Source of the DNA: Benincasa hispida
Taxonomy: Eukaryota; Streptophyta; Magnoliopsida; Cucurbitales; Cucurbitaceae
Direction of reading: 5' to 3'
DNA: 64,000 nucleotides
Assembly (NCBI RefSeq): GCF_009727055.1
Contig: NC_052359.1
Coordinates: forward strand, 8,601,733 to 8,665,732
Shown one piece after another: positions 44,557 through 55,700 of this stretch (positions are counted from its first letter, which is position 1; each line of letters begins with the position of its first letter). The notes beneath the pieces are model-generated. The model was given only the letters and a program-made list of their open reading frames with translations, made no database searches and had not been told where the DNA came from. The position numbers were made by a program, and so were the translations under genes.

Positions 44557-47500
44557 CTTTTATCGGAAAAAAAAATAAAAAAAAACCAAGGCAAAAAAAA
44601 AACCAGCCCCAAAAAAAAAAAAAAAAAAAGAACTCCCTCTACAAGAAGGGACTTCAACTATGCAAAACAACTCCTATAGAGTAGTTACAAAAAGCCTTCG
44701 GCATCGAAGCCCACAAAGAAACATGAAAACAAATGAGAGACCAAACCTCACTAAGGTCCTTTACCACCCGTCTAAAAACCCTACTATTACACTCTCCCCC
44801 CAGAACCCACAAATTAGCACACACCCAAGCACACCAAAGAAAGCAACCCTTCTCCCCACGAGGCGAGTTGAGAAGAGACTCCTCGATCATAGCACAAACA
44901 TCTTTATGTCGAGCAATCACAATGCCAAACAATTGAAAAAAAGAATCCCAAACGAAATTGGCAAAATCACAGTGCCAAAGGATATGGTTCAAGTCTTCTT
45001 CCACCTGCCAATAGAGAATACAACAGAAAGGACCCACAAGCGAGGTAACTTCCTCTTAAGTCGATCCATCGTATTAGCACCGCCATGTAAAACTTACCAA
45101 GTAAAAAACCTCAATTTCTTAAGAATCTTAATTCTCCACAACACTGAAAAACCAATAGATCAAGGGGAGAAGGGTCAACTAAGATACGAAAGAAAGAATT
45201 ACATGAGAAAGGACCCACAAGTGAAGACAAGTTCCTTTTAAGTCGATCCATCGTGTTAGCACGACCATATAAATCTTGCCAAGTAAAAAACTTCACTTTC
45301 TTAGGAATCTTAATCCTGCAACGCACCGAAAAAACCAATAGACCAAGGGGAGAAGGGTCAACCAAAATACAAAAGAAAGAATTACACGATGCGCTCCAGA
45401 TCCTCACAAGTCACATCCCTTCTCCCACGACTAAAAGGAAAACCCTTAGGGAGAAAAAGAAGAGCAGCCACCTTCGTCACTTCCCTATTGGAAAGAGCAC
45501 GATAGAATCAAAAAGAAAAGGAACAAAAACTCCCAAACCACATAAGGAAAATCAACCACCAAACGAATTTTGAGCATAGACAAATGGTACAACTGAGGGA
45601 ACAAAGAACAAAGAGACCTCTCCCCCACCCAATGATCTTCCCAAAAATACGTATCTCTCCCCTCTCCCACCACACAACGAACCAAATGAACAAAAAGGAG
45701 CTATTTTGAAATAATCTTCTACAAGTTCTGGTGAGAGTCTTTAACCCTCTTAGAGAGCCACTCAAAAGGATGGGAGCCATGTTTACTAAAAGCTTGCCTG
45801 TTAGAAGAGATTCCATCTCCTTAAGATCTGGTTCAAGAATCATATTTTGGCATCATCTTTATGTTGGTTTAGAGGTTTTAAAAGATAAATTTCCTCAACA
45901 TTTCCAGCTCTCCCCTTTATCGAATGGCTATTAGTGATTTTTGGATGCTACTTGTTCAGCTTGGCAAATAGTCTCTAGGAGACTTTTAAAAGATGAAGAA
46001 ATTTTAGATTTTGTTGCTCTCATGGAAGCTCTCTCCATGGTTAGGGGTTAGTATTGGGGCTGATTCCAGATTTTGGAGTTTAGAAGCATCAGGTTCACTC
46101 ACAGTTAAATCCCTCTCTTGCATATTAAGATGCTTTCTCCTTTTCCTTTGTCAAAAGGGATTTACATGGCATTATGGCAATCTGGTAGTCCTCTGAGGGT
46201 TTCCATTTTATCCTGAATTCTTTTGAACAATAGCCTCAACACAGCAAATATTCTTCATAAGAAATTAGCTACTTCGTGCCATCAACCCCAGTTTGTTTCC
46301 TATGTCATTTGAATGCGGAAAGCTACAACCATGTGTTTTTACCTCTCCTTTCTCTTACAATTGCTGGAGCAAGCTTCTTAATTTTTTCAGATTTTCGTGG
46401 GTTTTTGACTCAAGTGTCAAAAACAATGTGCTTCAGCTACTTGAGGGTCCTCTTTCAATGAGGCCACACCTTATTTGGATTAATGTCATAAAAGCTTTGC
46501 TATCAGGTTTATGGATGGAAAGGAACCTAAGAATAGTTTAAGAAAACTGTTGTTCCAGTTCAGATATTTGTGCCTCAGCTCGTCTCAACCCCTCTCTATG
46601 GTGCTCTCTTACTACACCTTTGTTGGATACTCTTCTCACGACATTAATCTCAATTGGCCAGCCTTCCTTTTTCCCTATTAGTTCAACTTTTGTTCTCTTT
46701 ATATTGATGTATTTTTTTTGTTTTTGGAGTTATTCTACTTATGTGTTGATTGTTGAATTGTCCCCTATTTACTTTTTTTCTCTCCTCTATGGAGTTCCAT
46801 ATCTATTGAGCATTAATCTTTCTTTCTTTCTTTTCATTTCATCGATGAAAAGTTCTATCTCGTTAAAAAAAATGTCTAAGAGACCATATAATTGATGATA
46901 ATAGAAACAAAAGAGGAGAGATGAGAAATCCCCAGATGACCAAAGAGTTACAAAAAGGAGGCCCAAAAAGACCAAAAAATAGTTAGCCTTCCCTTCCGCA
47001 AGATCCTTACCTGACCAATCAGCGATATTAACATAATACTTTTGCTTAGGTGAGGAACATGTCTATGAGAAATTCAGTCCTAACAAAAGAAATTTTGAGA
47101 AGAACAAGGCTCTTTATCCTTTTGAACAATAAAGCTTAAGAATATGACCAGTGTAGCCATTCGCATGAAAAAAATTCCACAAGAGAACAATGAGACCAGT
47201 AAATAATAAATCAATGACATGAAATCTAACGTACTGATGCTTTCAGCCTTTCAGTAAAATAATACTTTCTTCAGAAGATAATTAAGCACTATGAAGTTTT
47301 CAATAACAACAATTAAAATTAGCACAATGATTTTATTTGTAACAACAGAATGTAGTCTGGAATGCAGCTCAAAGCATTATCAAAAATAATTGATACCTTT
47401 TCTGCTTGAAGCACCACCATAAGGCGCCCAAGAATCTCTTGATCTGTTAATCTTGAAAATCGGACAATTGCACATCTACTCTGAATAGGCTCAATAATTT

Positions 47501-49401
47501 TTGAGGAGGTATTACATGCAAGGGCAAAACGTGTTGTGTTTGAATATATTTCCATTGTACGCCTCAAAGCTTGTTGTGCTCCAGTTGTCATGCTGGATTA
47601 TTTTCACAATCATAACCATCAACCAAAGTAATAAATAAACAATGGAACCTAAAGTAAGAAACTGGAGAGCAAAGCAAAAGAAAACAAAAATTTTGGGGTG
47701 AGGGATAGGACTGTGAAAATAAAGGGAAGGAAACAATGAAAACCTCCCAAGAAAGAACTCCGGATTCCATTTAGAACCATATAGTGTCACGAAAGTGGAA
47801 CTAGCACATCAAAATGAAATTTTGGATATTGTTGCAGCATATAGCCTATGATTATGAGATATTTCATACTTTTAGATATTATGAGTTAATGCATCATATA
47901 AGTTTTTTTCCTATTTTTTTTCCTTTTTGTATGAAACTATGCCTTCATTATCATAAGCTATGACGATTGCATCATATAGCTTACGACTATGAGCTATTTT
48001 TAGATACTGTTGCATCAATTCACATACCCCTATGAACATGAGATGTGACATAAACACAAACACGGACACGGACACAACACGTCAATTTATATAAATGTAG
48101 GACATGGACACAATGAGAATATGATTATTTTATAGAAGATGTGTATATACTAACATATTTGATACTTCAAAATAGATAAGATGCGTGAATTCAATATCGA
48201 AATTGAATTTGCTTGAAACAGTGAGTAATGTGACACCCACCCCCCCACCCCATTCTTATATTTCAAATTTCAATCGATTTTTTAGGTTTATGTGTCCCAT
48301 TAGTGTTCGAAATTGAAAAGAAAATAAAAATAAAATAGGACACTTTTTGTGTGTGCCAGACATGTCTGACATGGACACTACCAAAAAGAGATTTCTCCCT
48401 GGCATTATATCCTGAAACCTACCTGTCAGCTTCATCCAATATTACCATTTTGTGTCGACCAGGAGGCAAGGTTACTTTCTTTTGGGCAAACATCTTGATT
48501 TTGTTCCTCACAACATCTATTCCCCTACACAAGAACGCAGATTAGAAAAACACACTGATCCAGGAACATTTGGAATATTTGAAGTTTAGAAAGCACAGAA
48601 ATCTCACCTATCATCTGATGCATTAAGCTCCAGAACACCCTCCTTGTAATTTGGTCCCAAAAGCTCGTGAGCAAGAGCCAAAATACTGGTTGTCTTCCCA
48701 GTTCCCGGAGGACCCTTGAAAACAATGGCAACAACTTAAATTAGAACTGATAGCAAGACAGAAGGAAAAACTTACAACATTTGTTCACCAAAAACCTCAT
48801 CATAGGAACAAAATTCAAGCTGCAGTACATCAAAATACCTATTAACAACGTAAATTAGCACTTATAGAACCTTTTACTTTTCACTTGCCTCAACCCCTTG
48901 TAGTAGAAATTTTTTGTATATTTGATTTGATTGCATAACATTAAAACCCCCAAAAAAATGTATATAAAATAGGATAAACTTCGAGCCTTATTGGTTCCCA
49001 AAATCCCCAGAGGCCATTAAAAAGCTCAAAGAAGAGAAAGAAGAAACGTCCAAGCAGCATAATTTTCTACTTCACATAACTAAATATACAAGTTCATTTT
49101 CAGTACCATATCGGAAAGAAGTTAATAGTTAGATTAAAAATTAACTTAAACCCATGTACCATAACTAAACTATGGGGTCATCGATGGATGCAATGCAAAC
49201 TAAACAGGGAAATTTTCGGAAGGGACTAGAGATGGATAAGAGTACAGATAGTATGAGATTGGGCATGTTGCCGTCGCGAGCAATGACTTGGAGCCGAGAA
49301 ACTGCATCTTCATTGCCCACAATGTCAACGACCGTACTGGGCCTGTACTTCTCCACCCATGGCATGTCGTAGCTGCTACTGCTGCCGGAAGAAGAGGCCA
49401 T
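40914..49401 (-). CDS. RFC2: Replication factor C subunit, RFC2-like (clamp loader small subunit)
   Basis: Seven exons: 49401-49246, 48714-48608, 48524-48423, 47592-47397, 41501-41373, 41291-41097, 41024-40914 (stop TGA 40916-40914), all GT..AG. The sum is 996 nt, 331 residues, uninterrupted. RFC loads the PCNA clamp at primer ends in nuclear replication and repair; this is one of the four small AAA+ subunits (family knowledge). Seen: [20 protein letters not shown] at the N-terminus, Walker A GPPGTGKT (53-60), Walker B VILDEAD (115-121), the SRC arginine-finger motif (160-162), the C-terminal collar with [20 protein letters not shown], and the end [14 protein letters not shown]. Closest in memory to Arabidopsis RFC2 (333 residues). 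Intron 4 is 5.9 kb and holds LINE debris; the others are below 1 kb. Certain at family level, very likely RFC2. Confidence 0.96.
42320..42320. other. Ambiguous base N
   Basis: The only N in the window, within RFC2 intron 4 in an A/T-rich run. It may mark an assembly join. Confidence 0.9.
43170..43490 (+). repeat. Possible solo LTR fragment in RFC2 intron 4
   Basis: Repeated TTAGGATTAG words (43195-43330), then CTCTATAAATAGAGAG (43347-43362, TATA-like inside a short palindrome) and CATAATAAAGAC (43393-43404, poly-A-signal-like) have the layout of a copia-type LTR. No TG..CA borders or duplications were confirmed. Confidence 0.4.
43945..44512 (+). pseudogene. LINE reverse transcriptase remnant, 5' piece
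   Basis: Reads [20 protein letters not shown] then [44 protein letters not shown] and, after a shift, [10 protein letters not shown] at 44345-44374. That is the RT catalytic box (F/YADD) of a plant non-LTR element. It stops at the poly-T border of the second LINE (44513). It is antisense to RFC2 and has several shifts. Confidence 0.85.
44513..45800 (-). mobile_element. 5'-truncated LINE fragment, minus strand, nested in the first LINE
   Basis: On the minus strand: HGSHPFEW near 45785, [20 protein letters not shown] near 45650-45600, then a zinc-finger (zf-RVT) end [20 protein letters not shown] near 44990. It ends in a long poly-A, seen as poly-T at 44508-44549, followed inward by an A-rich and then C/A-rich stretch. 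Orientation, poly-A end and 5' truncation fit target-primed reverse transcription. The A-rich bases 44550-44632 on the plus strand are unusual for its 3' region. Confidence 0.78.
45027..45389 (-). repeat. Tandem duplication inside the nested LINE, 2 x about 181 bp
   Basis: AAAGGACCCACAAGCGAGG at 45027 recurs as AAAGGACCCACAAGTGAAG at 45208. The copies stay alignable through GTCGATCCATCGT, CCAAGTAAAAAAC and AAGGGGAGAAGGGTCAAC to AAGAATTACA. The copies differ at many bases, so the duplication is old. Confidence 0.85.
45800..46872 (+). pseudogene. LINE remnant, 3' piece with poly-A end
   Basis: Resumes the first LINE on the plus strand: [20 protein letters not shown], then [33 protein letters not shown], and a zf-RVT end ([37 protein letters not shown]). 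The 3' end has the LINE-like tail ATTTCATCGATGAAAAGTTC and TCGTTAAAAAAAA at 46860-46872. Stops and shifts throughout. Confidence 0.8.
46873..47396. other. RFC2 intron 4, 5' part
   Basis: No coding content or recognised repeat; ordinary intron DNA next to exon 4. Confidence 0.55.
47800..48420. repeat. RFC2 intron 3 with dispersed ACACGGACAC repeat
   Basis: ACAAACACGGACACGGACAC near 48055 and GTGTGCCAGACATGTCTGAC near 48352 are arm-like, roughly complementary words around an AT-rich centre. CATCATATAGCTTACGACTATGAG occurs in similar forms near 47836 and 47971 (given in part). It looks like a degraded MITE. Confidence 0.4.
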
Positions 49402-50160
49402 AGATTTCCTTTTTTTCTTTTTTCTGTATTTTGCACAGATGAATGGGGATGCTCGGGGGCTGAGTATAACAAATTCAGGAAAAACTCAGCCCGTCCGGTT
49501 CCCGCTTCCCGCCCTCGGCTTGGTTTTTGTGTGTTTTATTATTATTTTTTTTTTTGGAAAATTGACAGAAATGACGGAAGTTTCATTTTATTTTTTTGAC
49601 CTATTTTTTAAAAACATGTTTTTTTTAATCTTCTTGATGATGAAAATGATGGTAAATATTGGTTATATAATTACTCTTATACCCTTTATTAAATTCTCAC
49701 TCTCAATTTCAACTACCAACCTACTAAATTATTTCACATCCTCCATTTAAAATTAATTTATCTAAAAACCATTAACAAAAAATTATTCACACAAAAAATT
49801 TTCCACCAAATTTGATTTGTTTACAACCTCACAAGAAATTGTCTTCACTAAATTATTTCCAGAACGAAATTCGTCAAGTCCAAAACTTGTATTTCACGAA
49901 ATTGTAATTTTGTACACTCCGTCGTAAGAATGTGTGTATTTCACTTTTGTATGTATTCTCAATAGTTCACTGATTTCAAAGAAAATTGACAAAACTAAAT
50001 GACATTTTTGGAGTTTGATTTATGCTTGCTTTGTTGATTGTTTCTTTTTTTTTTTTAATAATGTCCTACATTTGATATTTATTTATAAATTTATAAATTT
50101 ATTTAAAAAAAACATTTAAAAAATAGCAATTTTTTTTAAGATAAGCCTTATGTAATCTTA
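49402..50160. other. RFC2 upstream region
   Basis: 49402-49520 contains GC-rich words (GGTTCCCGCTTCCCG and GAAAAACTCAGCCCG on the plus strand) that should lie in the promoter and leader. E2F-like TTCCCGCC is present at 49504-49511, a site type expected upstream of replication genes (established knowledge); its use here is inference. The remainder is AT-rich. Confidence 0.45.
49504..49511. promoter_or_regulatory. E2F-like site upstream of RFC2
   Basis: TTCCCGCC, about 103 bases before the RFC2 start codon. It fits the E2F consensus TTTSSCGC apart from one position. Plant replication genes commonly carry such sites near the start. Confidence 0.5.
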
Positions 50161-50234
50161 CAACGAGGGAAGATACATCGACTCTCTCGGCTATCGCTTT
50201 CTTTATTCCCGAAAAGTGGCATCTGACTGAGGAC

Positions 50235-50500
50235 GCGTTTCGGGTACCCCGGTCGAGCTTCACCGGGTAGAAAGCAAATGAGTTTAAATTATCTGATAGG
50301 GTTTCACTGAGAACAAAATAAATGTTTGAATAAGTTTGATACCTGGTCGGGCTTCACCGAGTAGAAAGAAGATTAGTTCAAATTACCCAGTCGGGCTTCA
50401 CCGGGAACAAAATAAATGTTGGAATAAGTATGATTCCCAGTCGGACGTCACCGGGTATGGAACAAAATGATTGACCCCTCACCGAGTGACCCAGTCGGGT
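50235..50500 (+). repeat. Tandem repeat of CGGGCTTCACCGGG units, about 48 bp x 5
   Basis: Unit starts near 50239, 50292, 50342, 50386 and 50435. Two unit forms alternate: CCAGTCGGGCTTCACCGGGT then AGAAAG-AGATTAGTTCAAATTA, and the same head then ACAAAATAAATGTTGGAATA. It lies left of the Mutator-like transposase remnant. Confidence 0.8.
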
Positions 50501-50733
50501 TTCATTAGGTCTTTCTTGGGTCCGGGCTCGTTAGAGTTAACCCTAGCCCAGTCGAGCACACAAAAAAGAATGAATCTATTTTTTGGCCTGGTGTTCTACC
50601 CGGGTGGACGACCAAGCCAAAAAACATAATCATTCTTTTTTTTTTTAGTTTTTTTTCCCTTTTTTCCTTTTTCTTTTTCTTTTTCTTTAACACTACATTA
50701 TATTAATACATTTTTTATATAAATTGTAGGAAA

Positions 50734-51758
50734 ATGCCTCGTGTTTGGATTTGTTTCGGTGGCATTTGGAATGAAAGGGAAAAGGATTAAGATGGAGAAG
50801 AGTTGCGGGGTTTGACATTGAGTTGGGCACGACCTATACTGAATTCCTGACCGAAGTTTATAGGATAGGTGGTATAATGTCAGATGAGTATAATCTTGTT
50901 ATAAGATATATACTTCAATTGAGATCCAAAGCCCCCGCATTTGTAATTTTGAATGATGAAAATCTACACACATTCCTTACATGGGAAGAGGTCTCAATAA
51001 TACCTCTTTATGTATCCACGCTTCCAAAGTGTTCAACAAATAAATGATTTCATCCAAAAAATTCATATATCTAACGACAAAGGATATATGAATAGAAGGT
51101 ACAATCAAATGACAACAAACCTTGCCGAGTGCATAAACGGTGTGTTAAAAAATGCACGACAGTTACCAATCACATCATTTCTAGACCATATTAGAGGTTG
51201 GTTACAGGACTTGTATTACAGACGTCAAACAGATGCATCAAACAGTACATCAAAGACTGTCGGACTATGCGATGGCAATAATTCATGACGCGACAGGCAA
51301 AACAAGCAGACATGAAGTTATATCAATTGACCAACATGAAGTTCGAGGTGATAGATAGAGGTTTGGGAGGCCTTGTAAATATTCACGCAAGAACATGCAC
51401 TTGTCACAAGTTTGATTATTATGAAATCCCTTGTTCACACACCATTGATGCATACAGGGTTTGGCATATTAATCTTAATTCTTATCTCTCTTTGTTCACG
51501 GGTATACTCTATTGATGCAGTGTTGGTTGTGTATGTTGAACCTATACGACTATTTGGACACTTTTCGGAGTGGAAACAATCATCGGCCTTCGTTGATGTT
51601 GAAACATTGCCTCCAAAAAGAGTTCCAAGAGTAGGTCGTTCATGAACAACAAGATTTCATTATGCAGTGAATTTCGTCAAGTCCACAGGTGTTCTAGATG
51701 TGGGCAACAGGGTCATAACAAAACGACATGCAATCAACCTTTTAATACTGTCGAGTGA
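50734..51758 (+). pseudogene. Mutator-like (MuDR) transposase remnant, core deleted
   Basis: ATG 50734 opens PRVWICFGGIWNEREK; after a stop the frame moves to FDIELGTTYTEFLTEVYRIG, a MuDR-type N-terminus. At about 51020 the reading jumps to the C-terminal part: YNQMTTNLAECINGVLKNAR, LPITSFLDHIRGWLQ, the SWIM finger ARTCTCHKFDYYEIPCSHTI (CxC..CxH intact), AFVDVETLPPKRVPRVGR, and a zinc knuckle CSRCGQQGHNKTTC at 51690-51731, stop 51756-51758. The DDE catalytic core between them is gone. Stops and shifts occur near 50789, 51048 and 51285. Confidence 0.88.
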
Positions 51759-51839
51759 TGTATGGATTTTTTGTTTCTAATTTTTCATGATATTTTTGTA
51801 AATTTGGATGATATTTAGCAATCATTGGTATATATTTGA

Positions 51840-52110
51840 TGCTTTTTTGCATGCACCCCGTCGAAAATTGGTATATATTTGTTGTTTTTAAGATGCGCCC
51901 GACCGAAAATTGGCGGCAATTTGTATGCGCCCAGTGGAGAATTGGTATATATTTGTTGTTTTTGCATGCGCCCGGCCGAAAATTGGCTCTTATTTGCATG
52001 TGCCCGACCGAGAATTGGTATATATTTGTTGTTTTTTGCATGCGTCCGACTGAGAATTGGCTCTTATTTGCATATGCCCGATCGGGAATTGGTATACTTT
52101 AATGATTTTT
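51840..52110 (+). repeat. Alternating tandem repeat with GCCCGACCGA units
   Basis: Two units alternate: TGCATGCGCCCGACCGAGAA + TTGGTATATATTTGTTGTTT (about 45 bp) and CATGCGCCCGGCCGAAAA + TTGGCTCTTATTTG (about 33 bp). Seven to eight copies run between 51850 and 52105. It lies between the transposase remnant and the ULP1-like ORF. Confidence 0.82.
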
Positions 52111-52176
52111 CCGACTACCAAACCACTCCCAACTATAAATTTTCATTCATCGCTTCAATCATAATTACAAAAAAAT

Positions 52177-55100
52177 TTACAAATTTCTAAAAGAATGTTT
52201 TATTTGCCTAAATCGGAATAGCATATTGTCTACGAAAATATTGCATTCTACTTGTGTTAAGGTGTCCATTTTAGACTCTGTTACATCATATTCGAAGAAA
52301 TTACATGTGAACATACCACAGTCACCACTTTCGTGTTGTTGAGGCACAAAAGCATCTCGACGTAGAGTCCAGTGATCAATTAGAAGATTGTGAGACTCCA
52401 CTACCGCACCAGCAATAAGTAGATCGGGAAAGTTCTTGCACACTTATCTCATTTCACGTTCCAAGTCTGCAATATAATATAATGCGATCAATGAATCGAA
52501 CACGATTAATTCTCTGACTTGGAAGTCTGCACAAACAAGCACTCAGTGTATCCCAAAGAGGTTGAAAGGCATGTACACAACATTGACGTTGCTTCAAGGT
52601 ACATAATAGTCAGTGTGTTTACCAATAACGTACTTTAATACATTTATCGCCTTACTCCAATCAATAGTATGACGATCACGTCTTAAGAAGTTCTAAAGCA
52701 ATGAAAAAATCAGACAACGTTGAGTGCATGCACCTATGGACTAATATATAGCATAACGACAATGTCATTACCGTAACTACAATGTCAACTATGGAAAATT
52801 TTTGACGACACAAGTTCGGGCTTGCATTTTCGTTTTTATGAACATAAACAATGTGTTTATTACCTGCACGATAAGAGTATTTAATTAAATAGGGACATAT
52901 ATACACACACAAGAATCTTAATTAAATGTTATATATCTCGTCATTCATCCATTCAGACGATGTTAACAGACTATTAAACAATTTTTTATCCATTTGAGCA
53001 TATGCATTCCTCCAAATCATCGCAGCAGGGTCTACGTTGTCCATCCACTTTTGAAATTTAATGTTAAGATTTGTAGGTATGTCAACGACGGGATCGTACT
53101 TCTGTTGCATTTTTTGCCTCTTTTCCATACTTACTTGTGTCCTTCCACGGTGTAGTTAATTTTCAAGAAATTTTCCTCATTCAGTCACCGCGACCTCCTA
53201 TTACATTTACATTTTCTGTGTCTTATGAACTTATATCGACAACCTACACAATAAAATCGATAGTGAACTTATAAGAATAGTGTTGTTCGATCAATCGAAA
53301 AATTCTTGTGAACTTTTAAATGATGGCTACACTTTTATGTCAATCATATAGTTATTCAATCAAATAAATAATAAAAATTCAATTACTATTCATAATTACA
53401 ACAATAGGAGGATAAAGACGATAATAACAGACTAAATAGGAAAAATAATTATTATTCAAAATTTAATACTAAATAGGAAGACATAGACTATAAGAACAGA
53501 CAACAAGGATCATGACAATATATCTTAACTTCTGAACGACAATATTACATCAACAGTTTTGGTCGTTAACTTCTCATCAAGGTCATGCCTCGTCATTCCG
53601 TCTATCAATGTCGGACCCTTCATCTATAACATCGTCACCTGAAACTGCCACAAGTACAATATCACCACCTATAACACCTACAGCTCCAGGAGAATGACCA
53701 TCCTTATCACCATCGTTTGTCACAGCATGATCACTCGTACCTCCGTGGTCCCCACCTCTAATGCAATAAACATCTTTTCCCTGTATGCTTAGTTATGAAG
53801 AGAACAGACAAGAAGGATCATAACGATATATCCTTACTTTTGATAATCATTACAAGTACTTTTTAATGCTTTTTAGATCACGTTTCAAACTTTCTATGCG
53901 ACGATCAAAACGCCTGACTTGCTTAATCAATTTGCGGTACTTCTTCCATTTCTTCTCGGTCTTCTCGTCATGTCTTTATTGATTATCACTGTCCTCAACC
54001 TCCTTAGTGTTCGAAGGTCCAGCAACATCGCCATCATTTATGGGTAGAGGTAGTTCTAGTTGTGCAGGTAGTGCAGGTGGTGCAAGTGGAGGGATGGATG
54101 GCTCCATAACACGATCCATAAACTGAATCTCTTCCTCAAAAGGAACGAGTTGTAATGTAATCCTTACCTACAGAAAAATTGTAATAATGAATTTATAAAC
54201 CAATAAGCTATAATGATAAAATAAAAAATATATATATAATCTAAAAAACTTAAAAAAGGAATATACTGCATTTAACCCGAAGACTTCGTCTCTAACATTC
54301 CATATGGAGGAGAATGTGAGCACGACCATCTCAAAATGCGTGGTATCGCATTGTCATTCAACCTGTTTACAATGCGTCTGGATAATGATGAAATCGTTTC
54401 CTATGCCCATACCTATATGAAACGTAAGTGTGTATCAGTGGTGTACTTTAATGGATATTCATTAAATCAAACTAGTTAAGTTGTCTGAAAAGCATAAGGA
54501 AACCTGTAAAGACTGTACGTTTGTTTCCATCTACATTGCCCTTATACGCATGTGCTTTATCTTTCAAACCTTGTTTGAATCATTTAACTGTATTCGCAAA
54601 AATTTTCTTACTCCAGTCCTCATTAAAAAATCTATTTCAATCGATGATCGCTAAATTTTCAAAATCCATTTGTTTTTTCCTATATCTACCCATCATAGCA
54701 AACTCAATAAAATAAAACAATGTAATTTTCACTGCATCAAAATCGTTTTCAAACTCAAGTCTTGAAAAAATAGAGTCCAACTCGTATGCCTTCATGCCCT
54801 CATTATCATTTAGATACTTAACTCTAACTCTAACAAAATAATTTTCTCCCTTCACAGTTGTAGTTTGATGTTTTAGTCATGTAATAAGGTAAACTCTACT
54901 TGGTTGAAGGATACCTTATTCCCCATAAGATTAGAGCTAATAACATATCTCCTAAGCTCCTCTACCTCTCCAAGAAAAATATAATGAATTAATGGTCCAT
55001 TTAAGATGATGTTTGTGTTAAGGATAGGACCAAAACATGTTTGTCTAAACCTAGCTAATTGTGTTGGAGTTAGTTTTTTCTTAGGGAAATTCTTATAAAT

Positions 55101-55214
55101 AAGAAAAAAAAAACAATAATACTTACACTTTATAACAAATTCCAGTTTGCCTTTTTTTAAAATTTCCAAAAATACCCTTCTTCCTCGCTGATTTTCCTTT
55201 TTTCGAATTTTCAT
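52177..55214 (-). pseudogene. ULP1-type cysteine protease ORF with DUF1985-type N-terminus (MULE-borne)
   Basis: Minus strand. The N-terminal part (55080-54640) reads PTQLARFRQTCFGPILNTNI, EVEELRRYVISSNLMGNKVS and VKITLFYFIEFAMMGRYRKK, the DUF1985 pattern. WAYETISSLSRRI follows near 54400, then proline-rich and coiled-coil parts (54110-53880), and a protease domain from about 53130 (SSEWMNDEIY). The catalytic set is visible: GIH near 52545, VFDSL near 52478, and GDCGMFTC with the Cys codon complementary to 52318-52320. Right after the His a TGA replaces the conserved Trp, and a TAA follows near 52445. ULP1 domains remove SUMO-like proteins. ULP1-carrying Mutator-like elements are known from melon, Arabidopsis and rice (established knowledge). 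Broken, not functional as it stands. Confidence 0.85.
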
Positions 55215-55700
55215 TTGTCACGCTCGCTCCCTAAACTTTGCTTCCTCATTGATACTGTGATTTTCCTCCTTGCCATTCTCAAATTACAAACACTATATTG
55301 ATTTTCCTTCTCTCTTTATTCACACAATGATTTTCCTTCTTGCTGATTTTTCTTTTCTTCAAATTTGATTTGTTGCATTCGCTGAACTCTGTTATTCTTT
55401 CTTCCTCACTGAACGTTGTTTTTCTTTCTTTCTCGTCGAACGTTGTGATCTTCTTCCTCGCCGATCTTCTTCATCAAAATTCTCCTCTACCACGGTACGA
55501 TTTTTTTCTTCTATTTTTTTGTGTTTGTAAGTGTACGTTTCTTCATCGAATTCGTTTACAGTACTTGTGAGTTTTTTTTTTTTTAATCTATATTGCGTTT
55601 ATGTGATAAATGTTTGTGGATGAATTGTTGATGGATGTTTCAGGATAGAATTCTCGTTTTAAGACTTTCTTTAAATTTTACAAAGTTAAATGATCGAATA
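55215..55700. other. Pyrimidine-rich stretch, possible left end of the second MULE
   Basis: GATTTTCCTTCT-type words recur (55190, 55258, 55299, 55330) with TCTTCCTCGCCGATCTTCTTC near 55450. The complement of 62400-62600 has a similar texture (CGATTTTTCCTCTCC, TTCAAATCGACTTCG), so the two may be long degenerate terminal inverted repeats. I could not fix the ends. Confidence 0.35.

Noticed and set aside
44406..44684. Lysine/phenylalanine-rich open frames
   Set aside because: Translation of the poly-A/poly-T tail region of the nested LINE.
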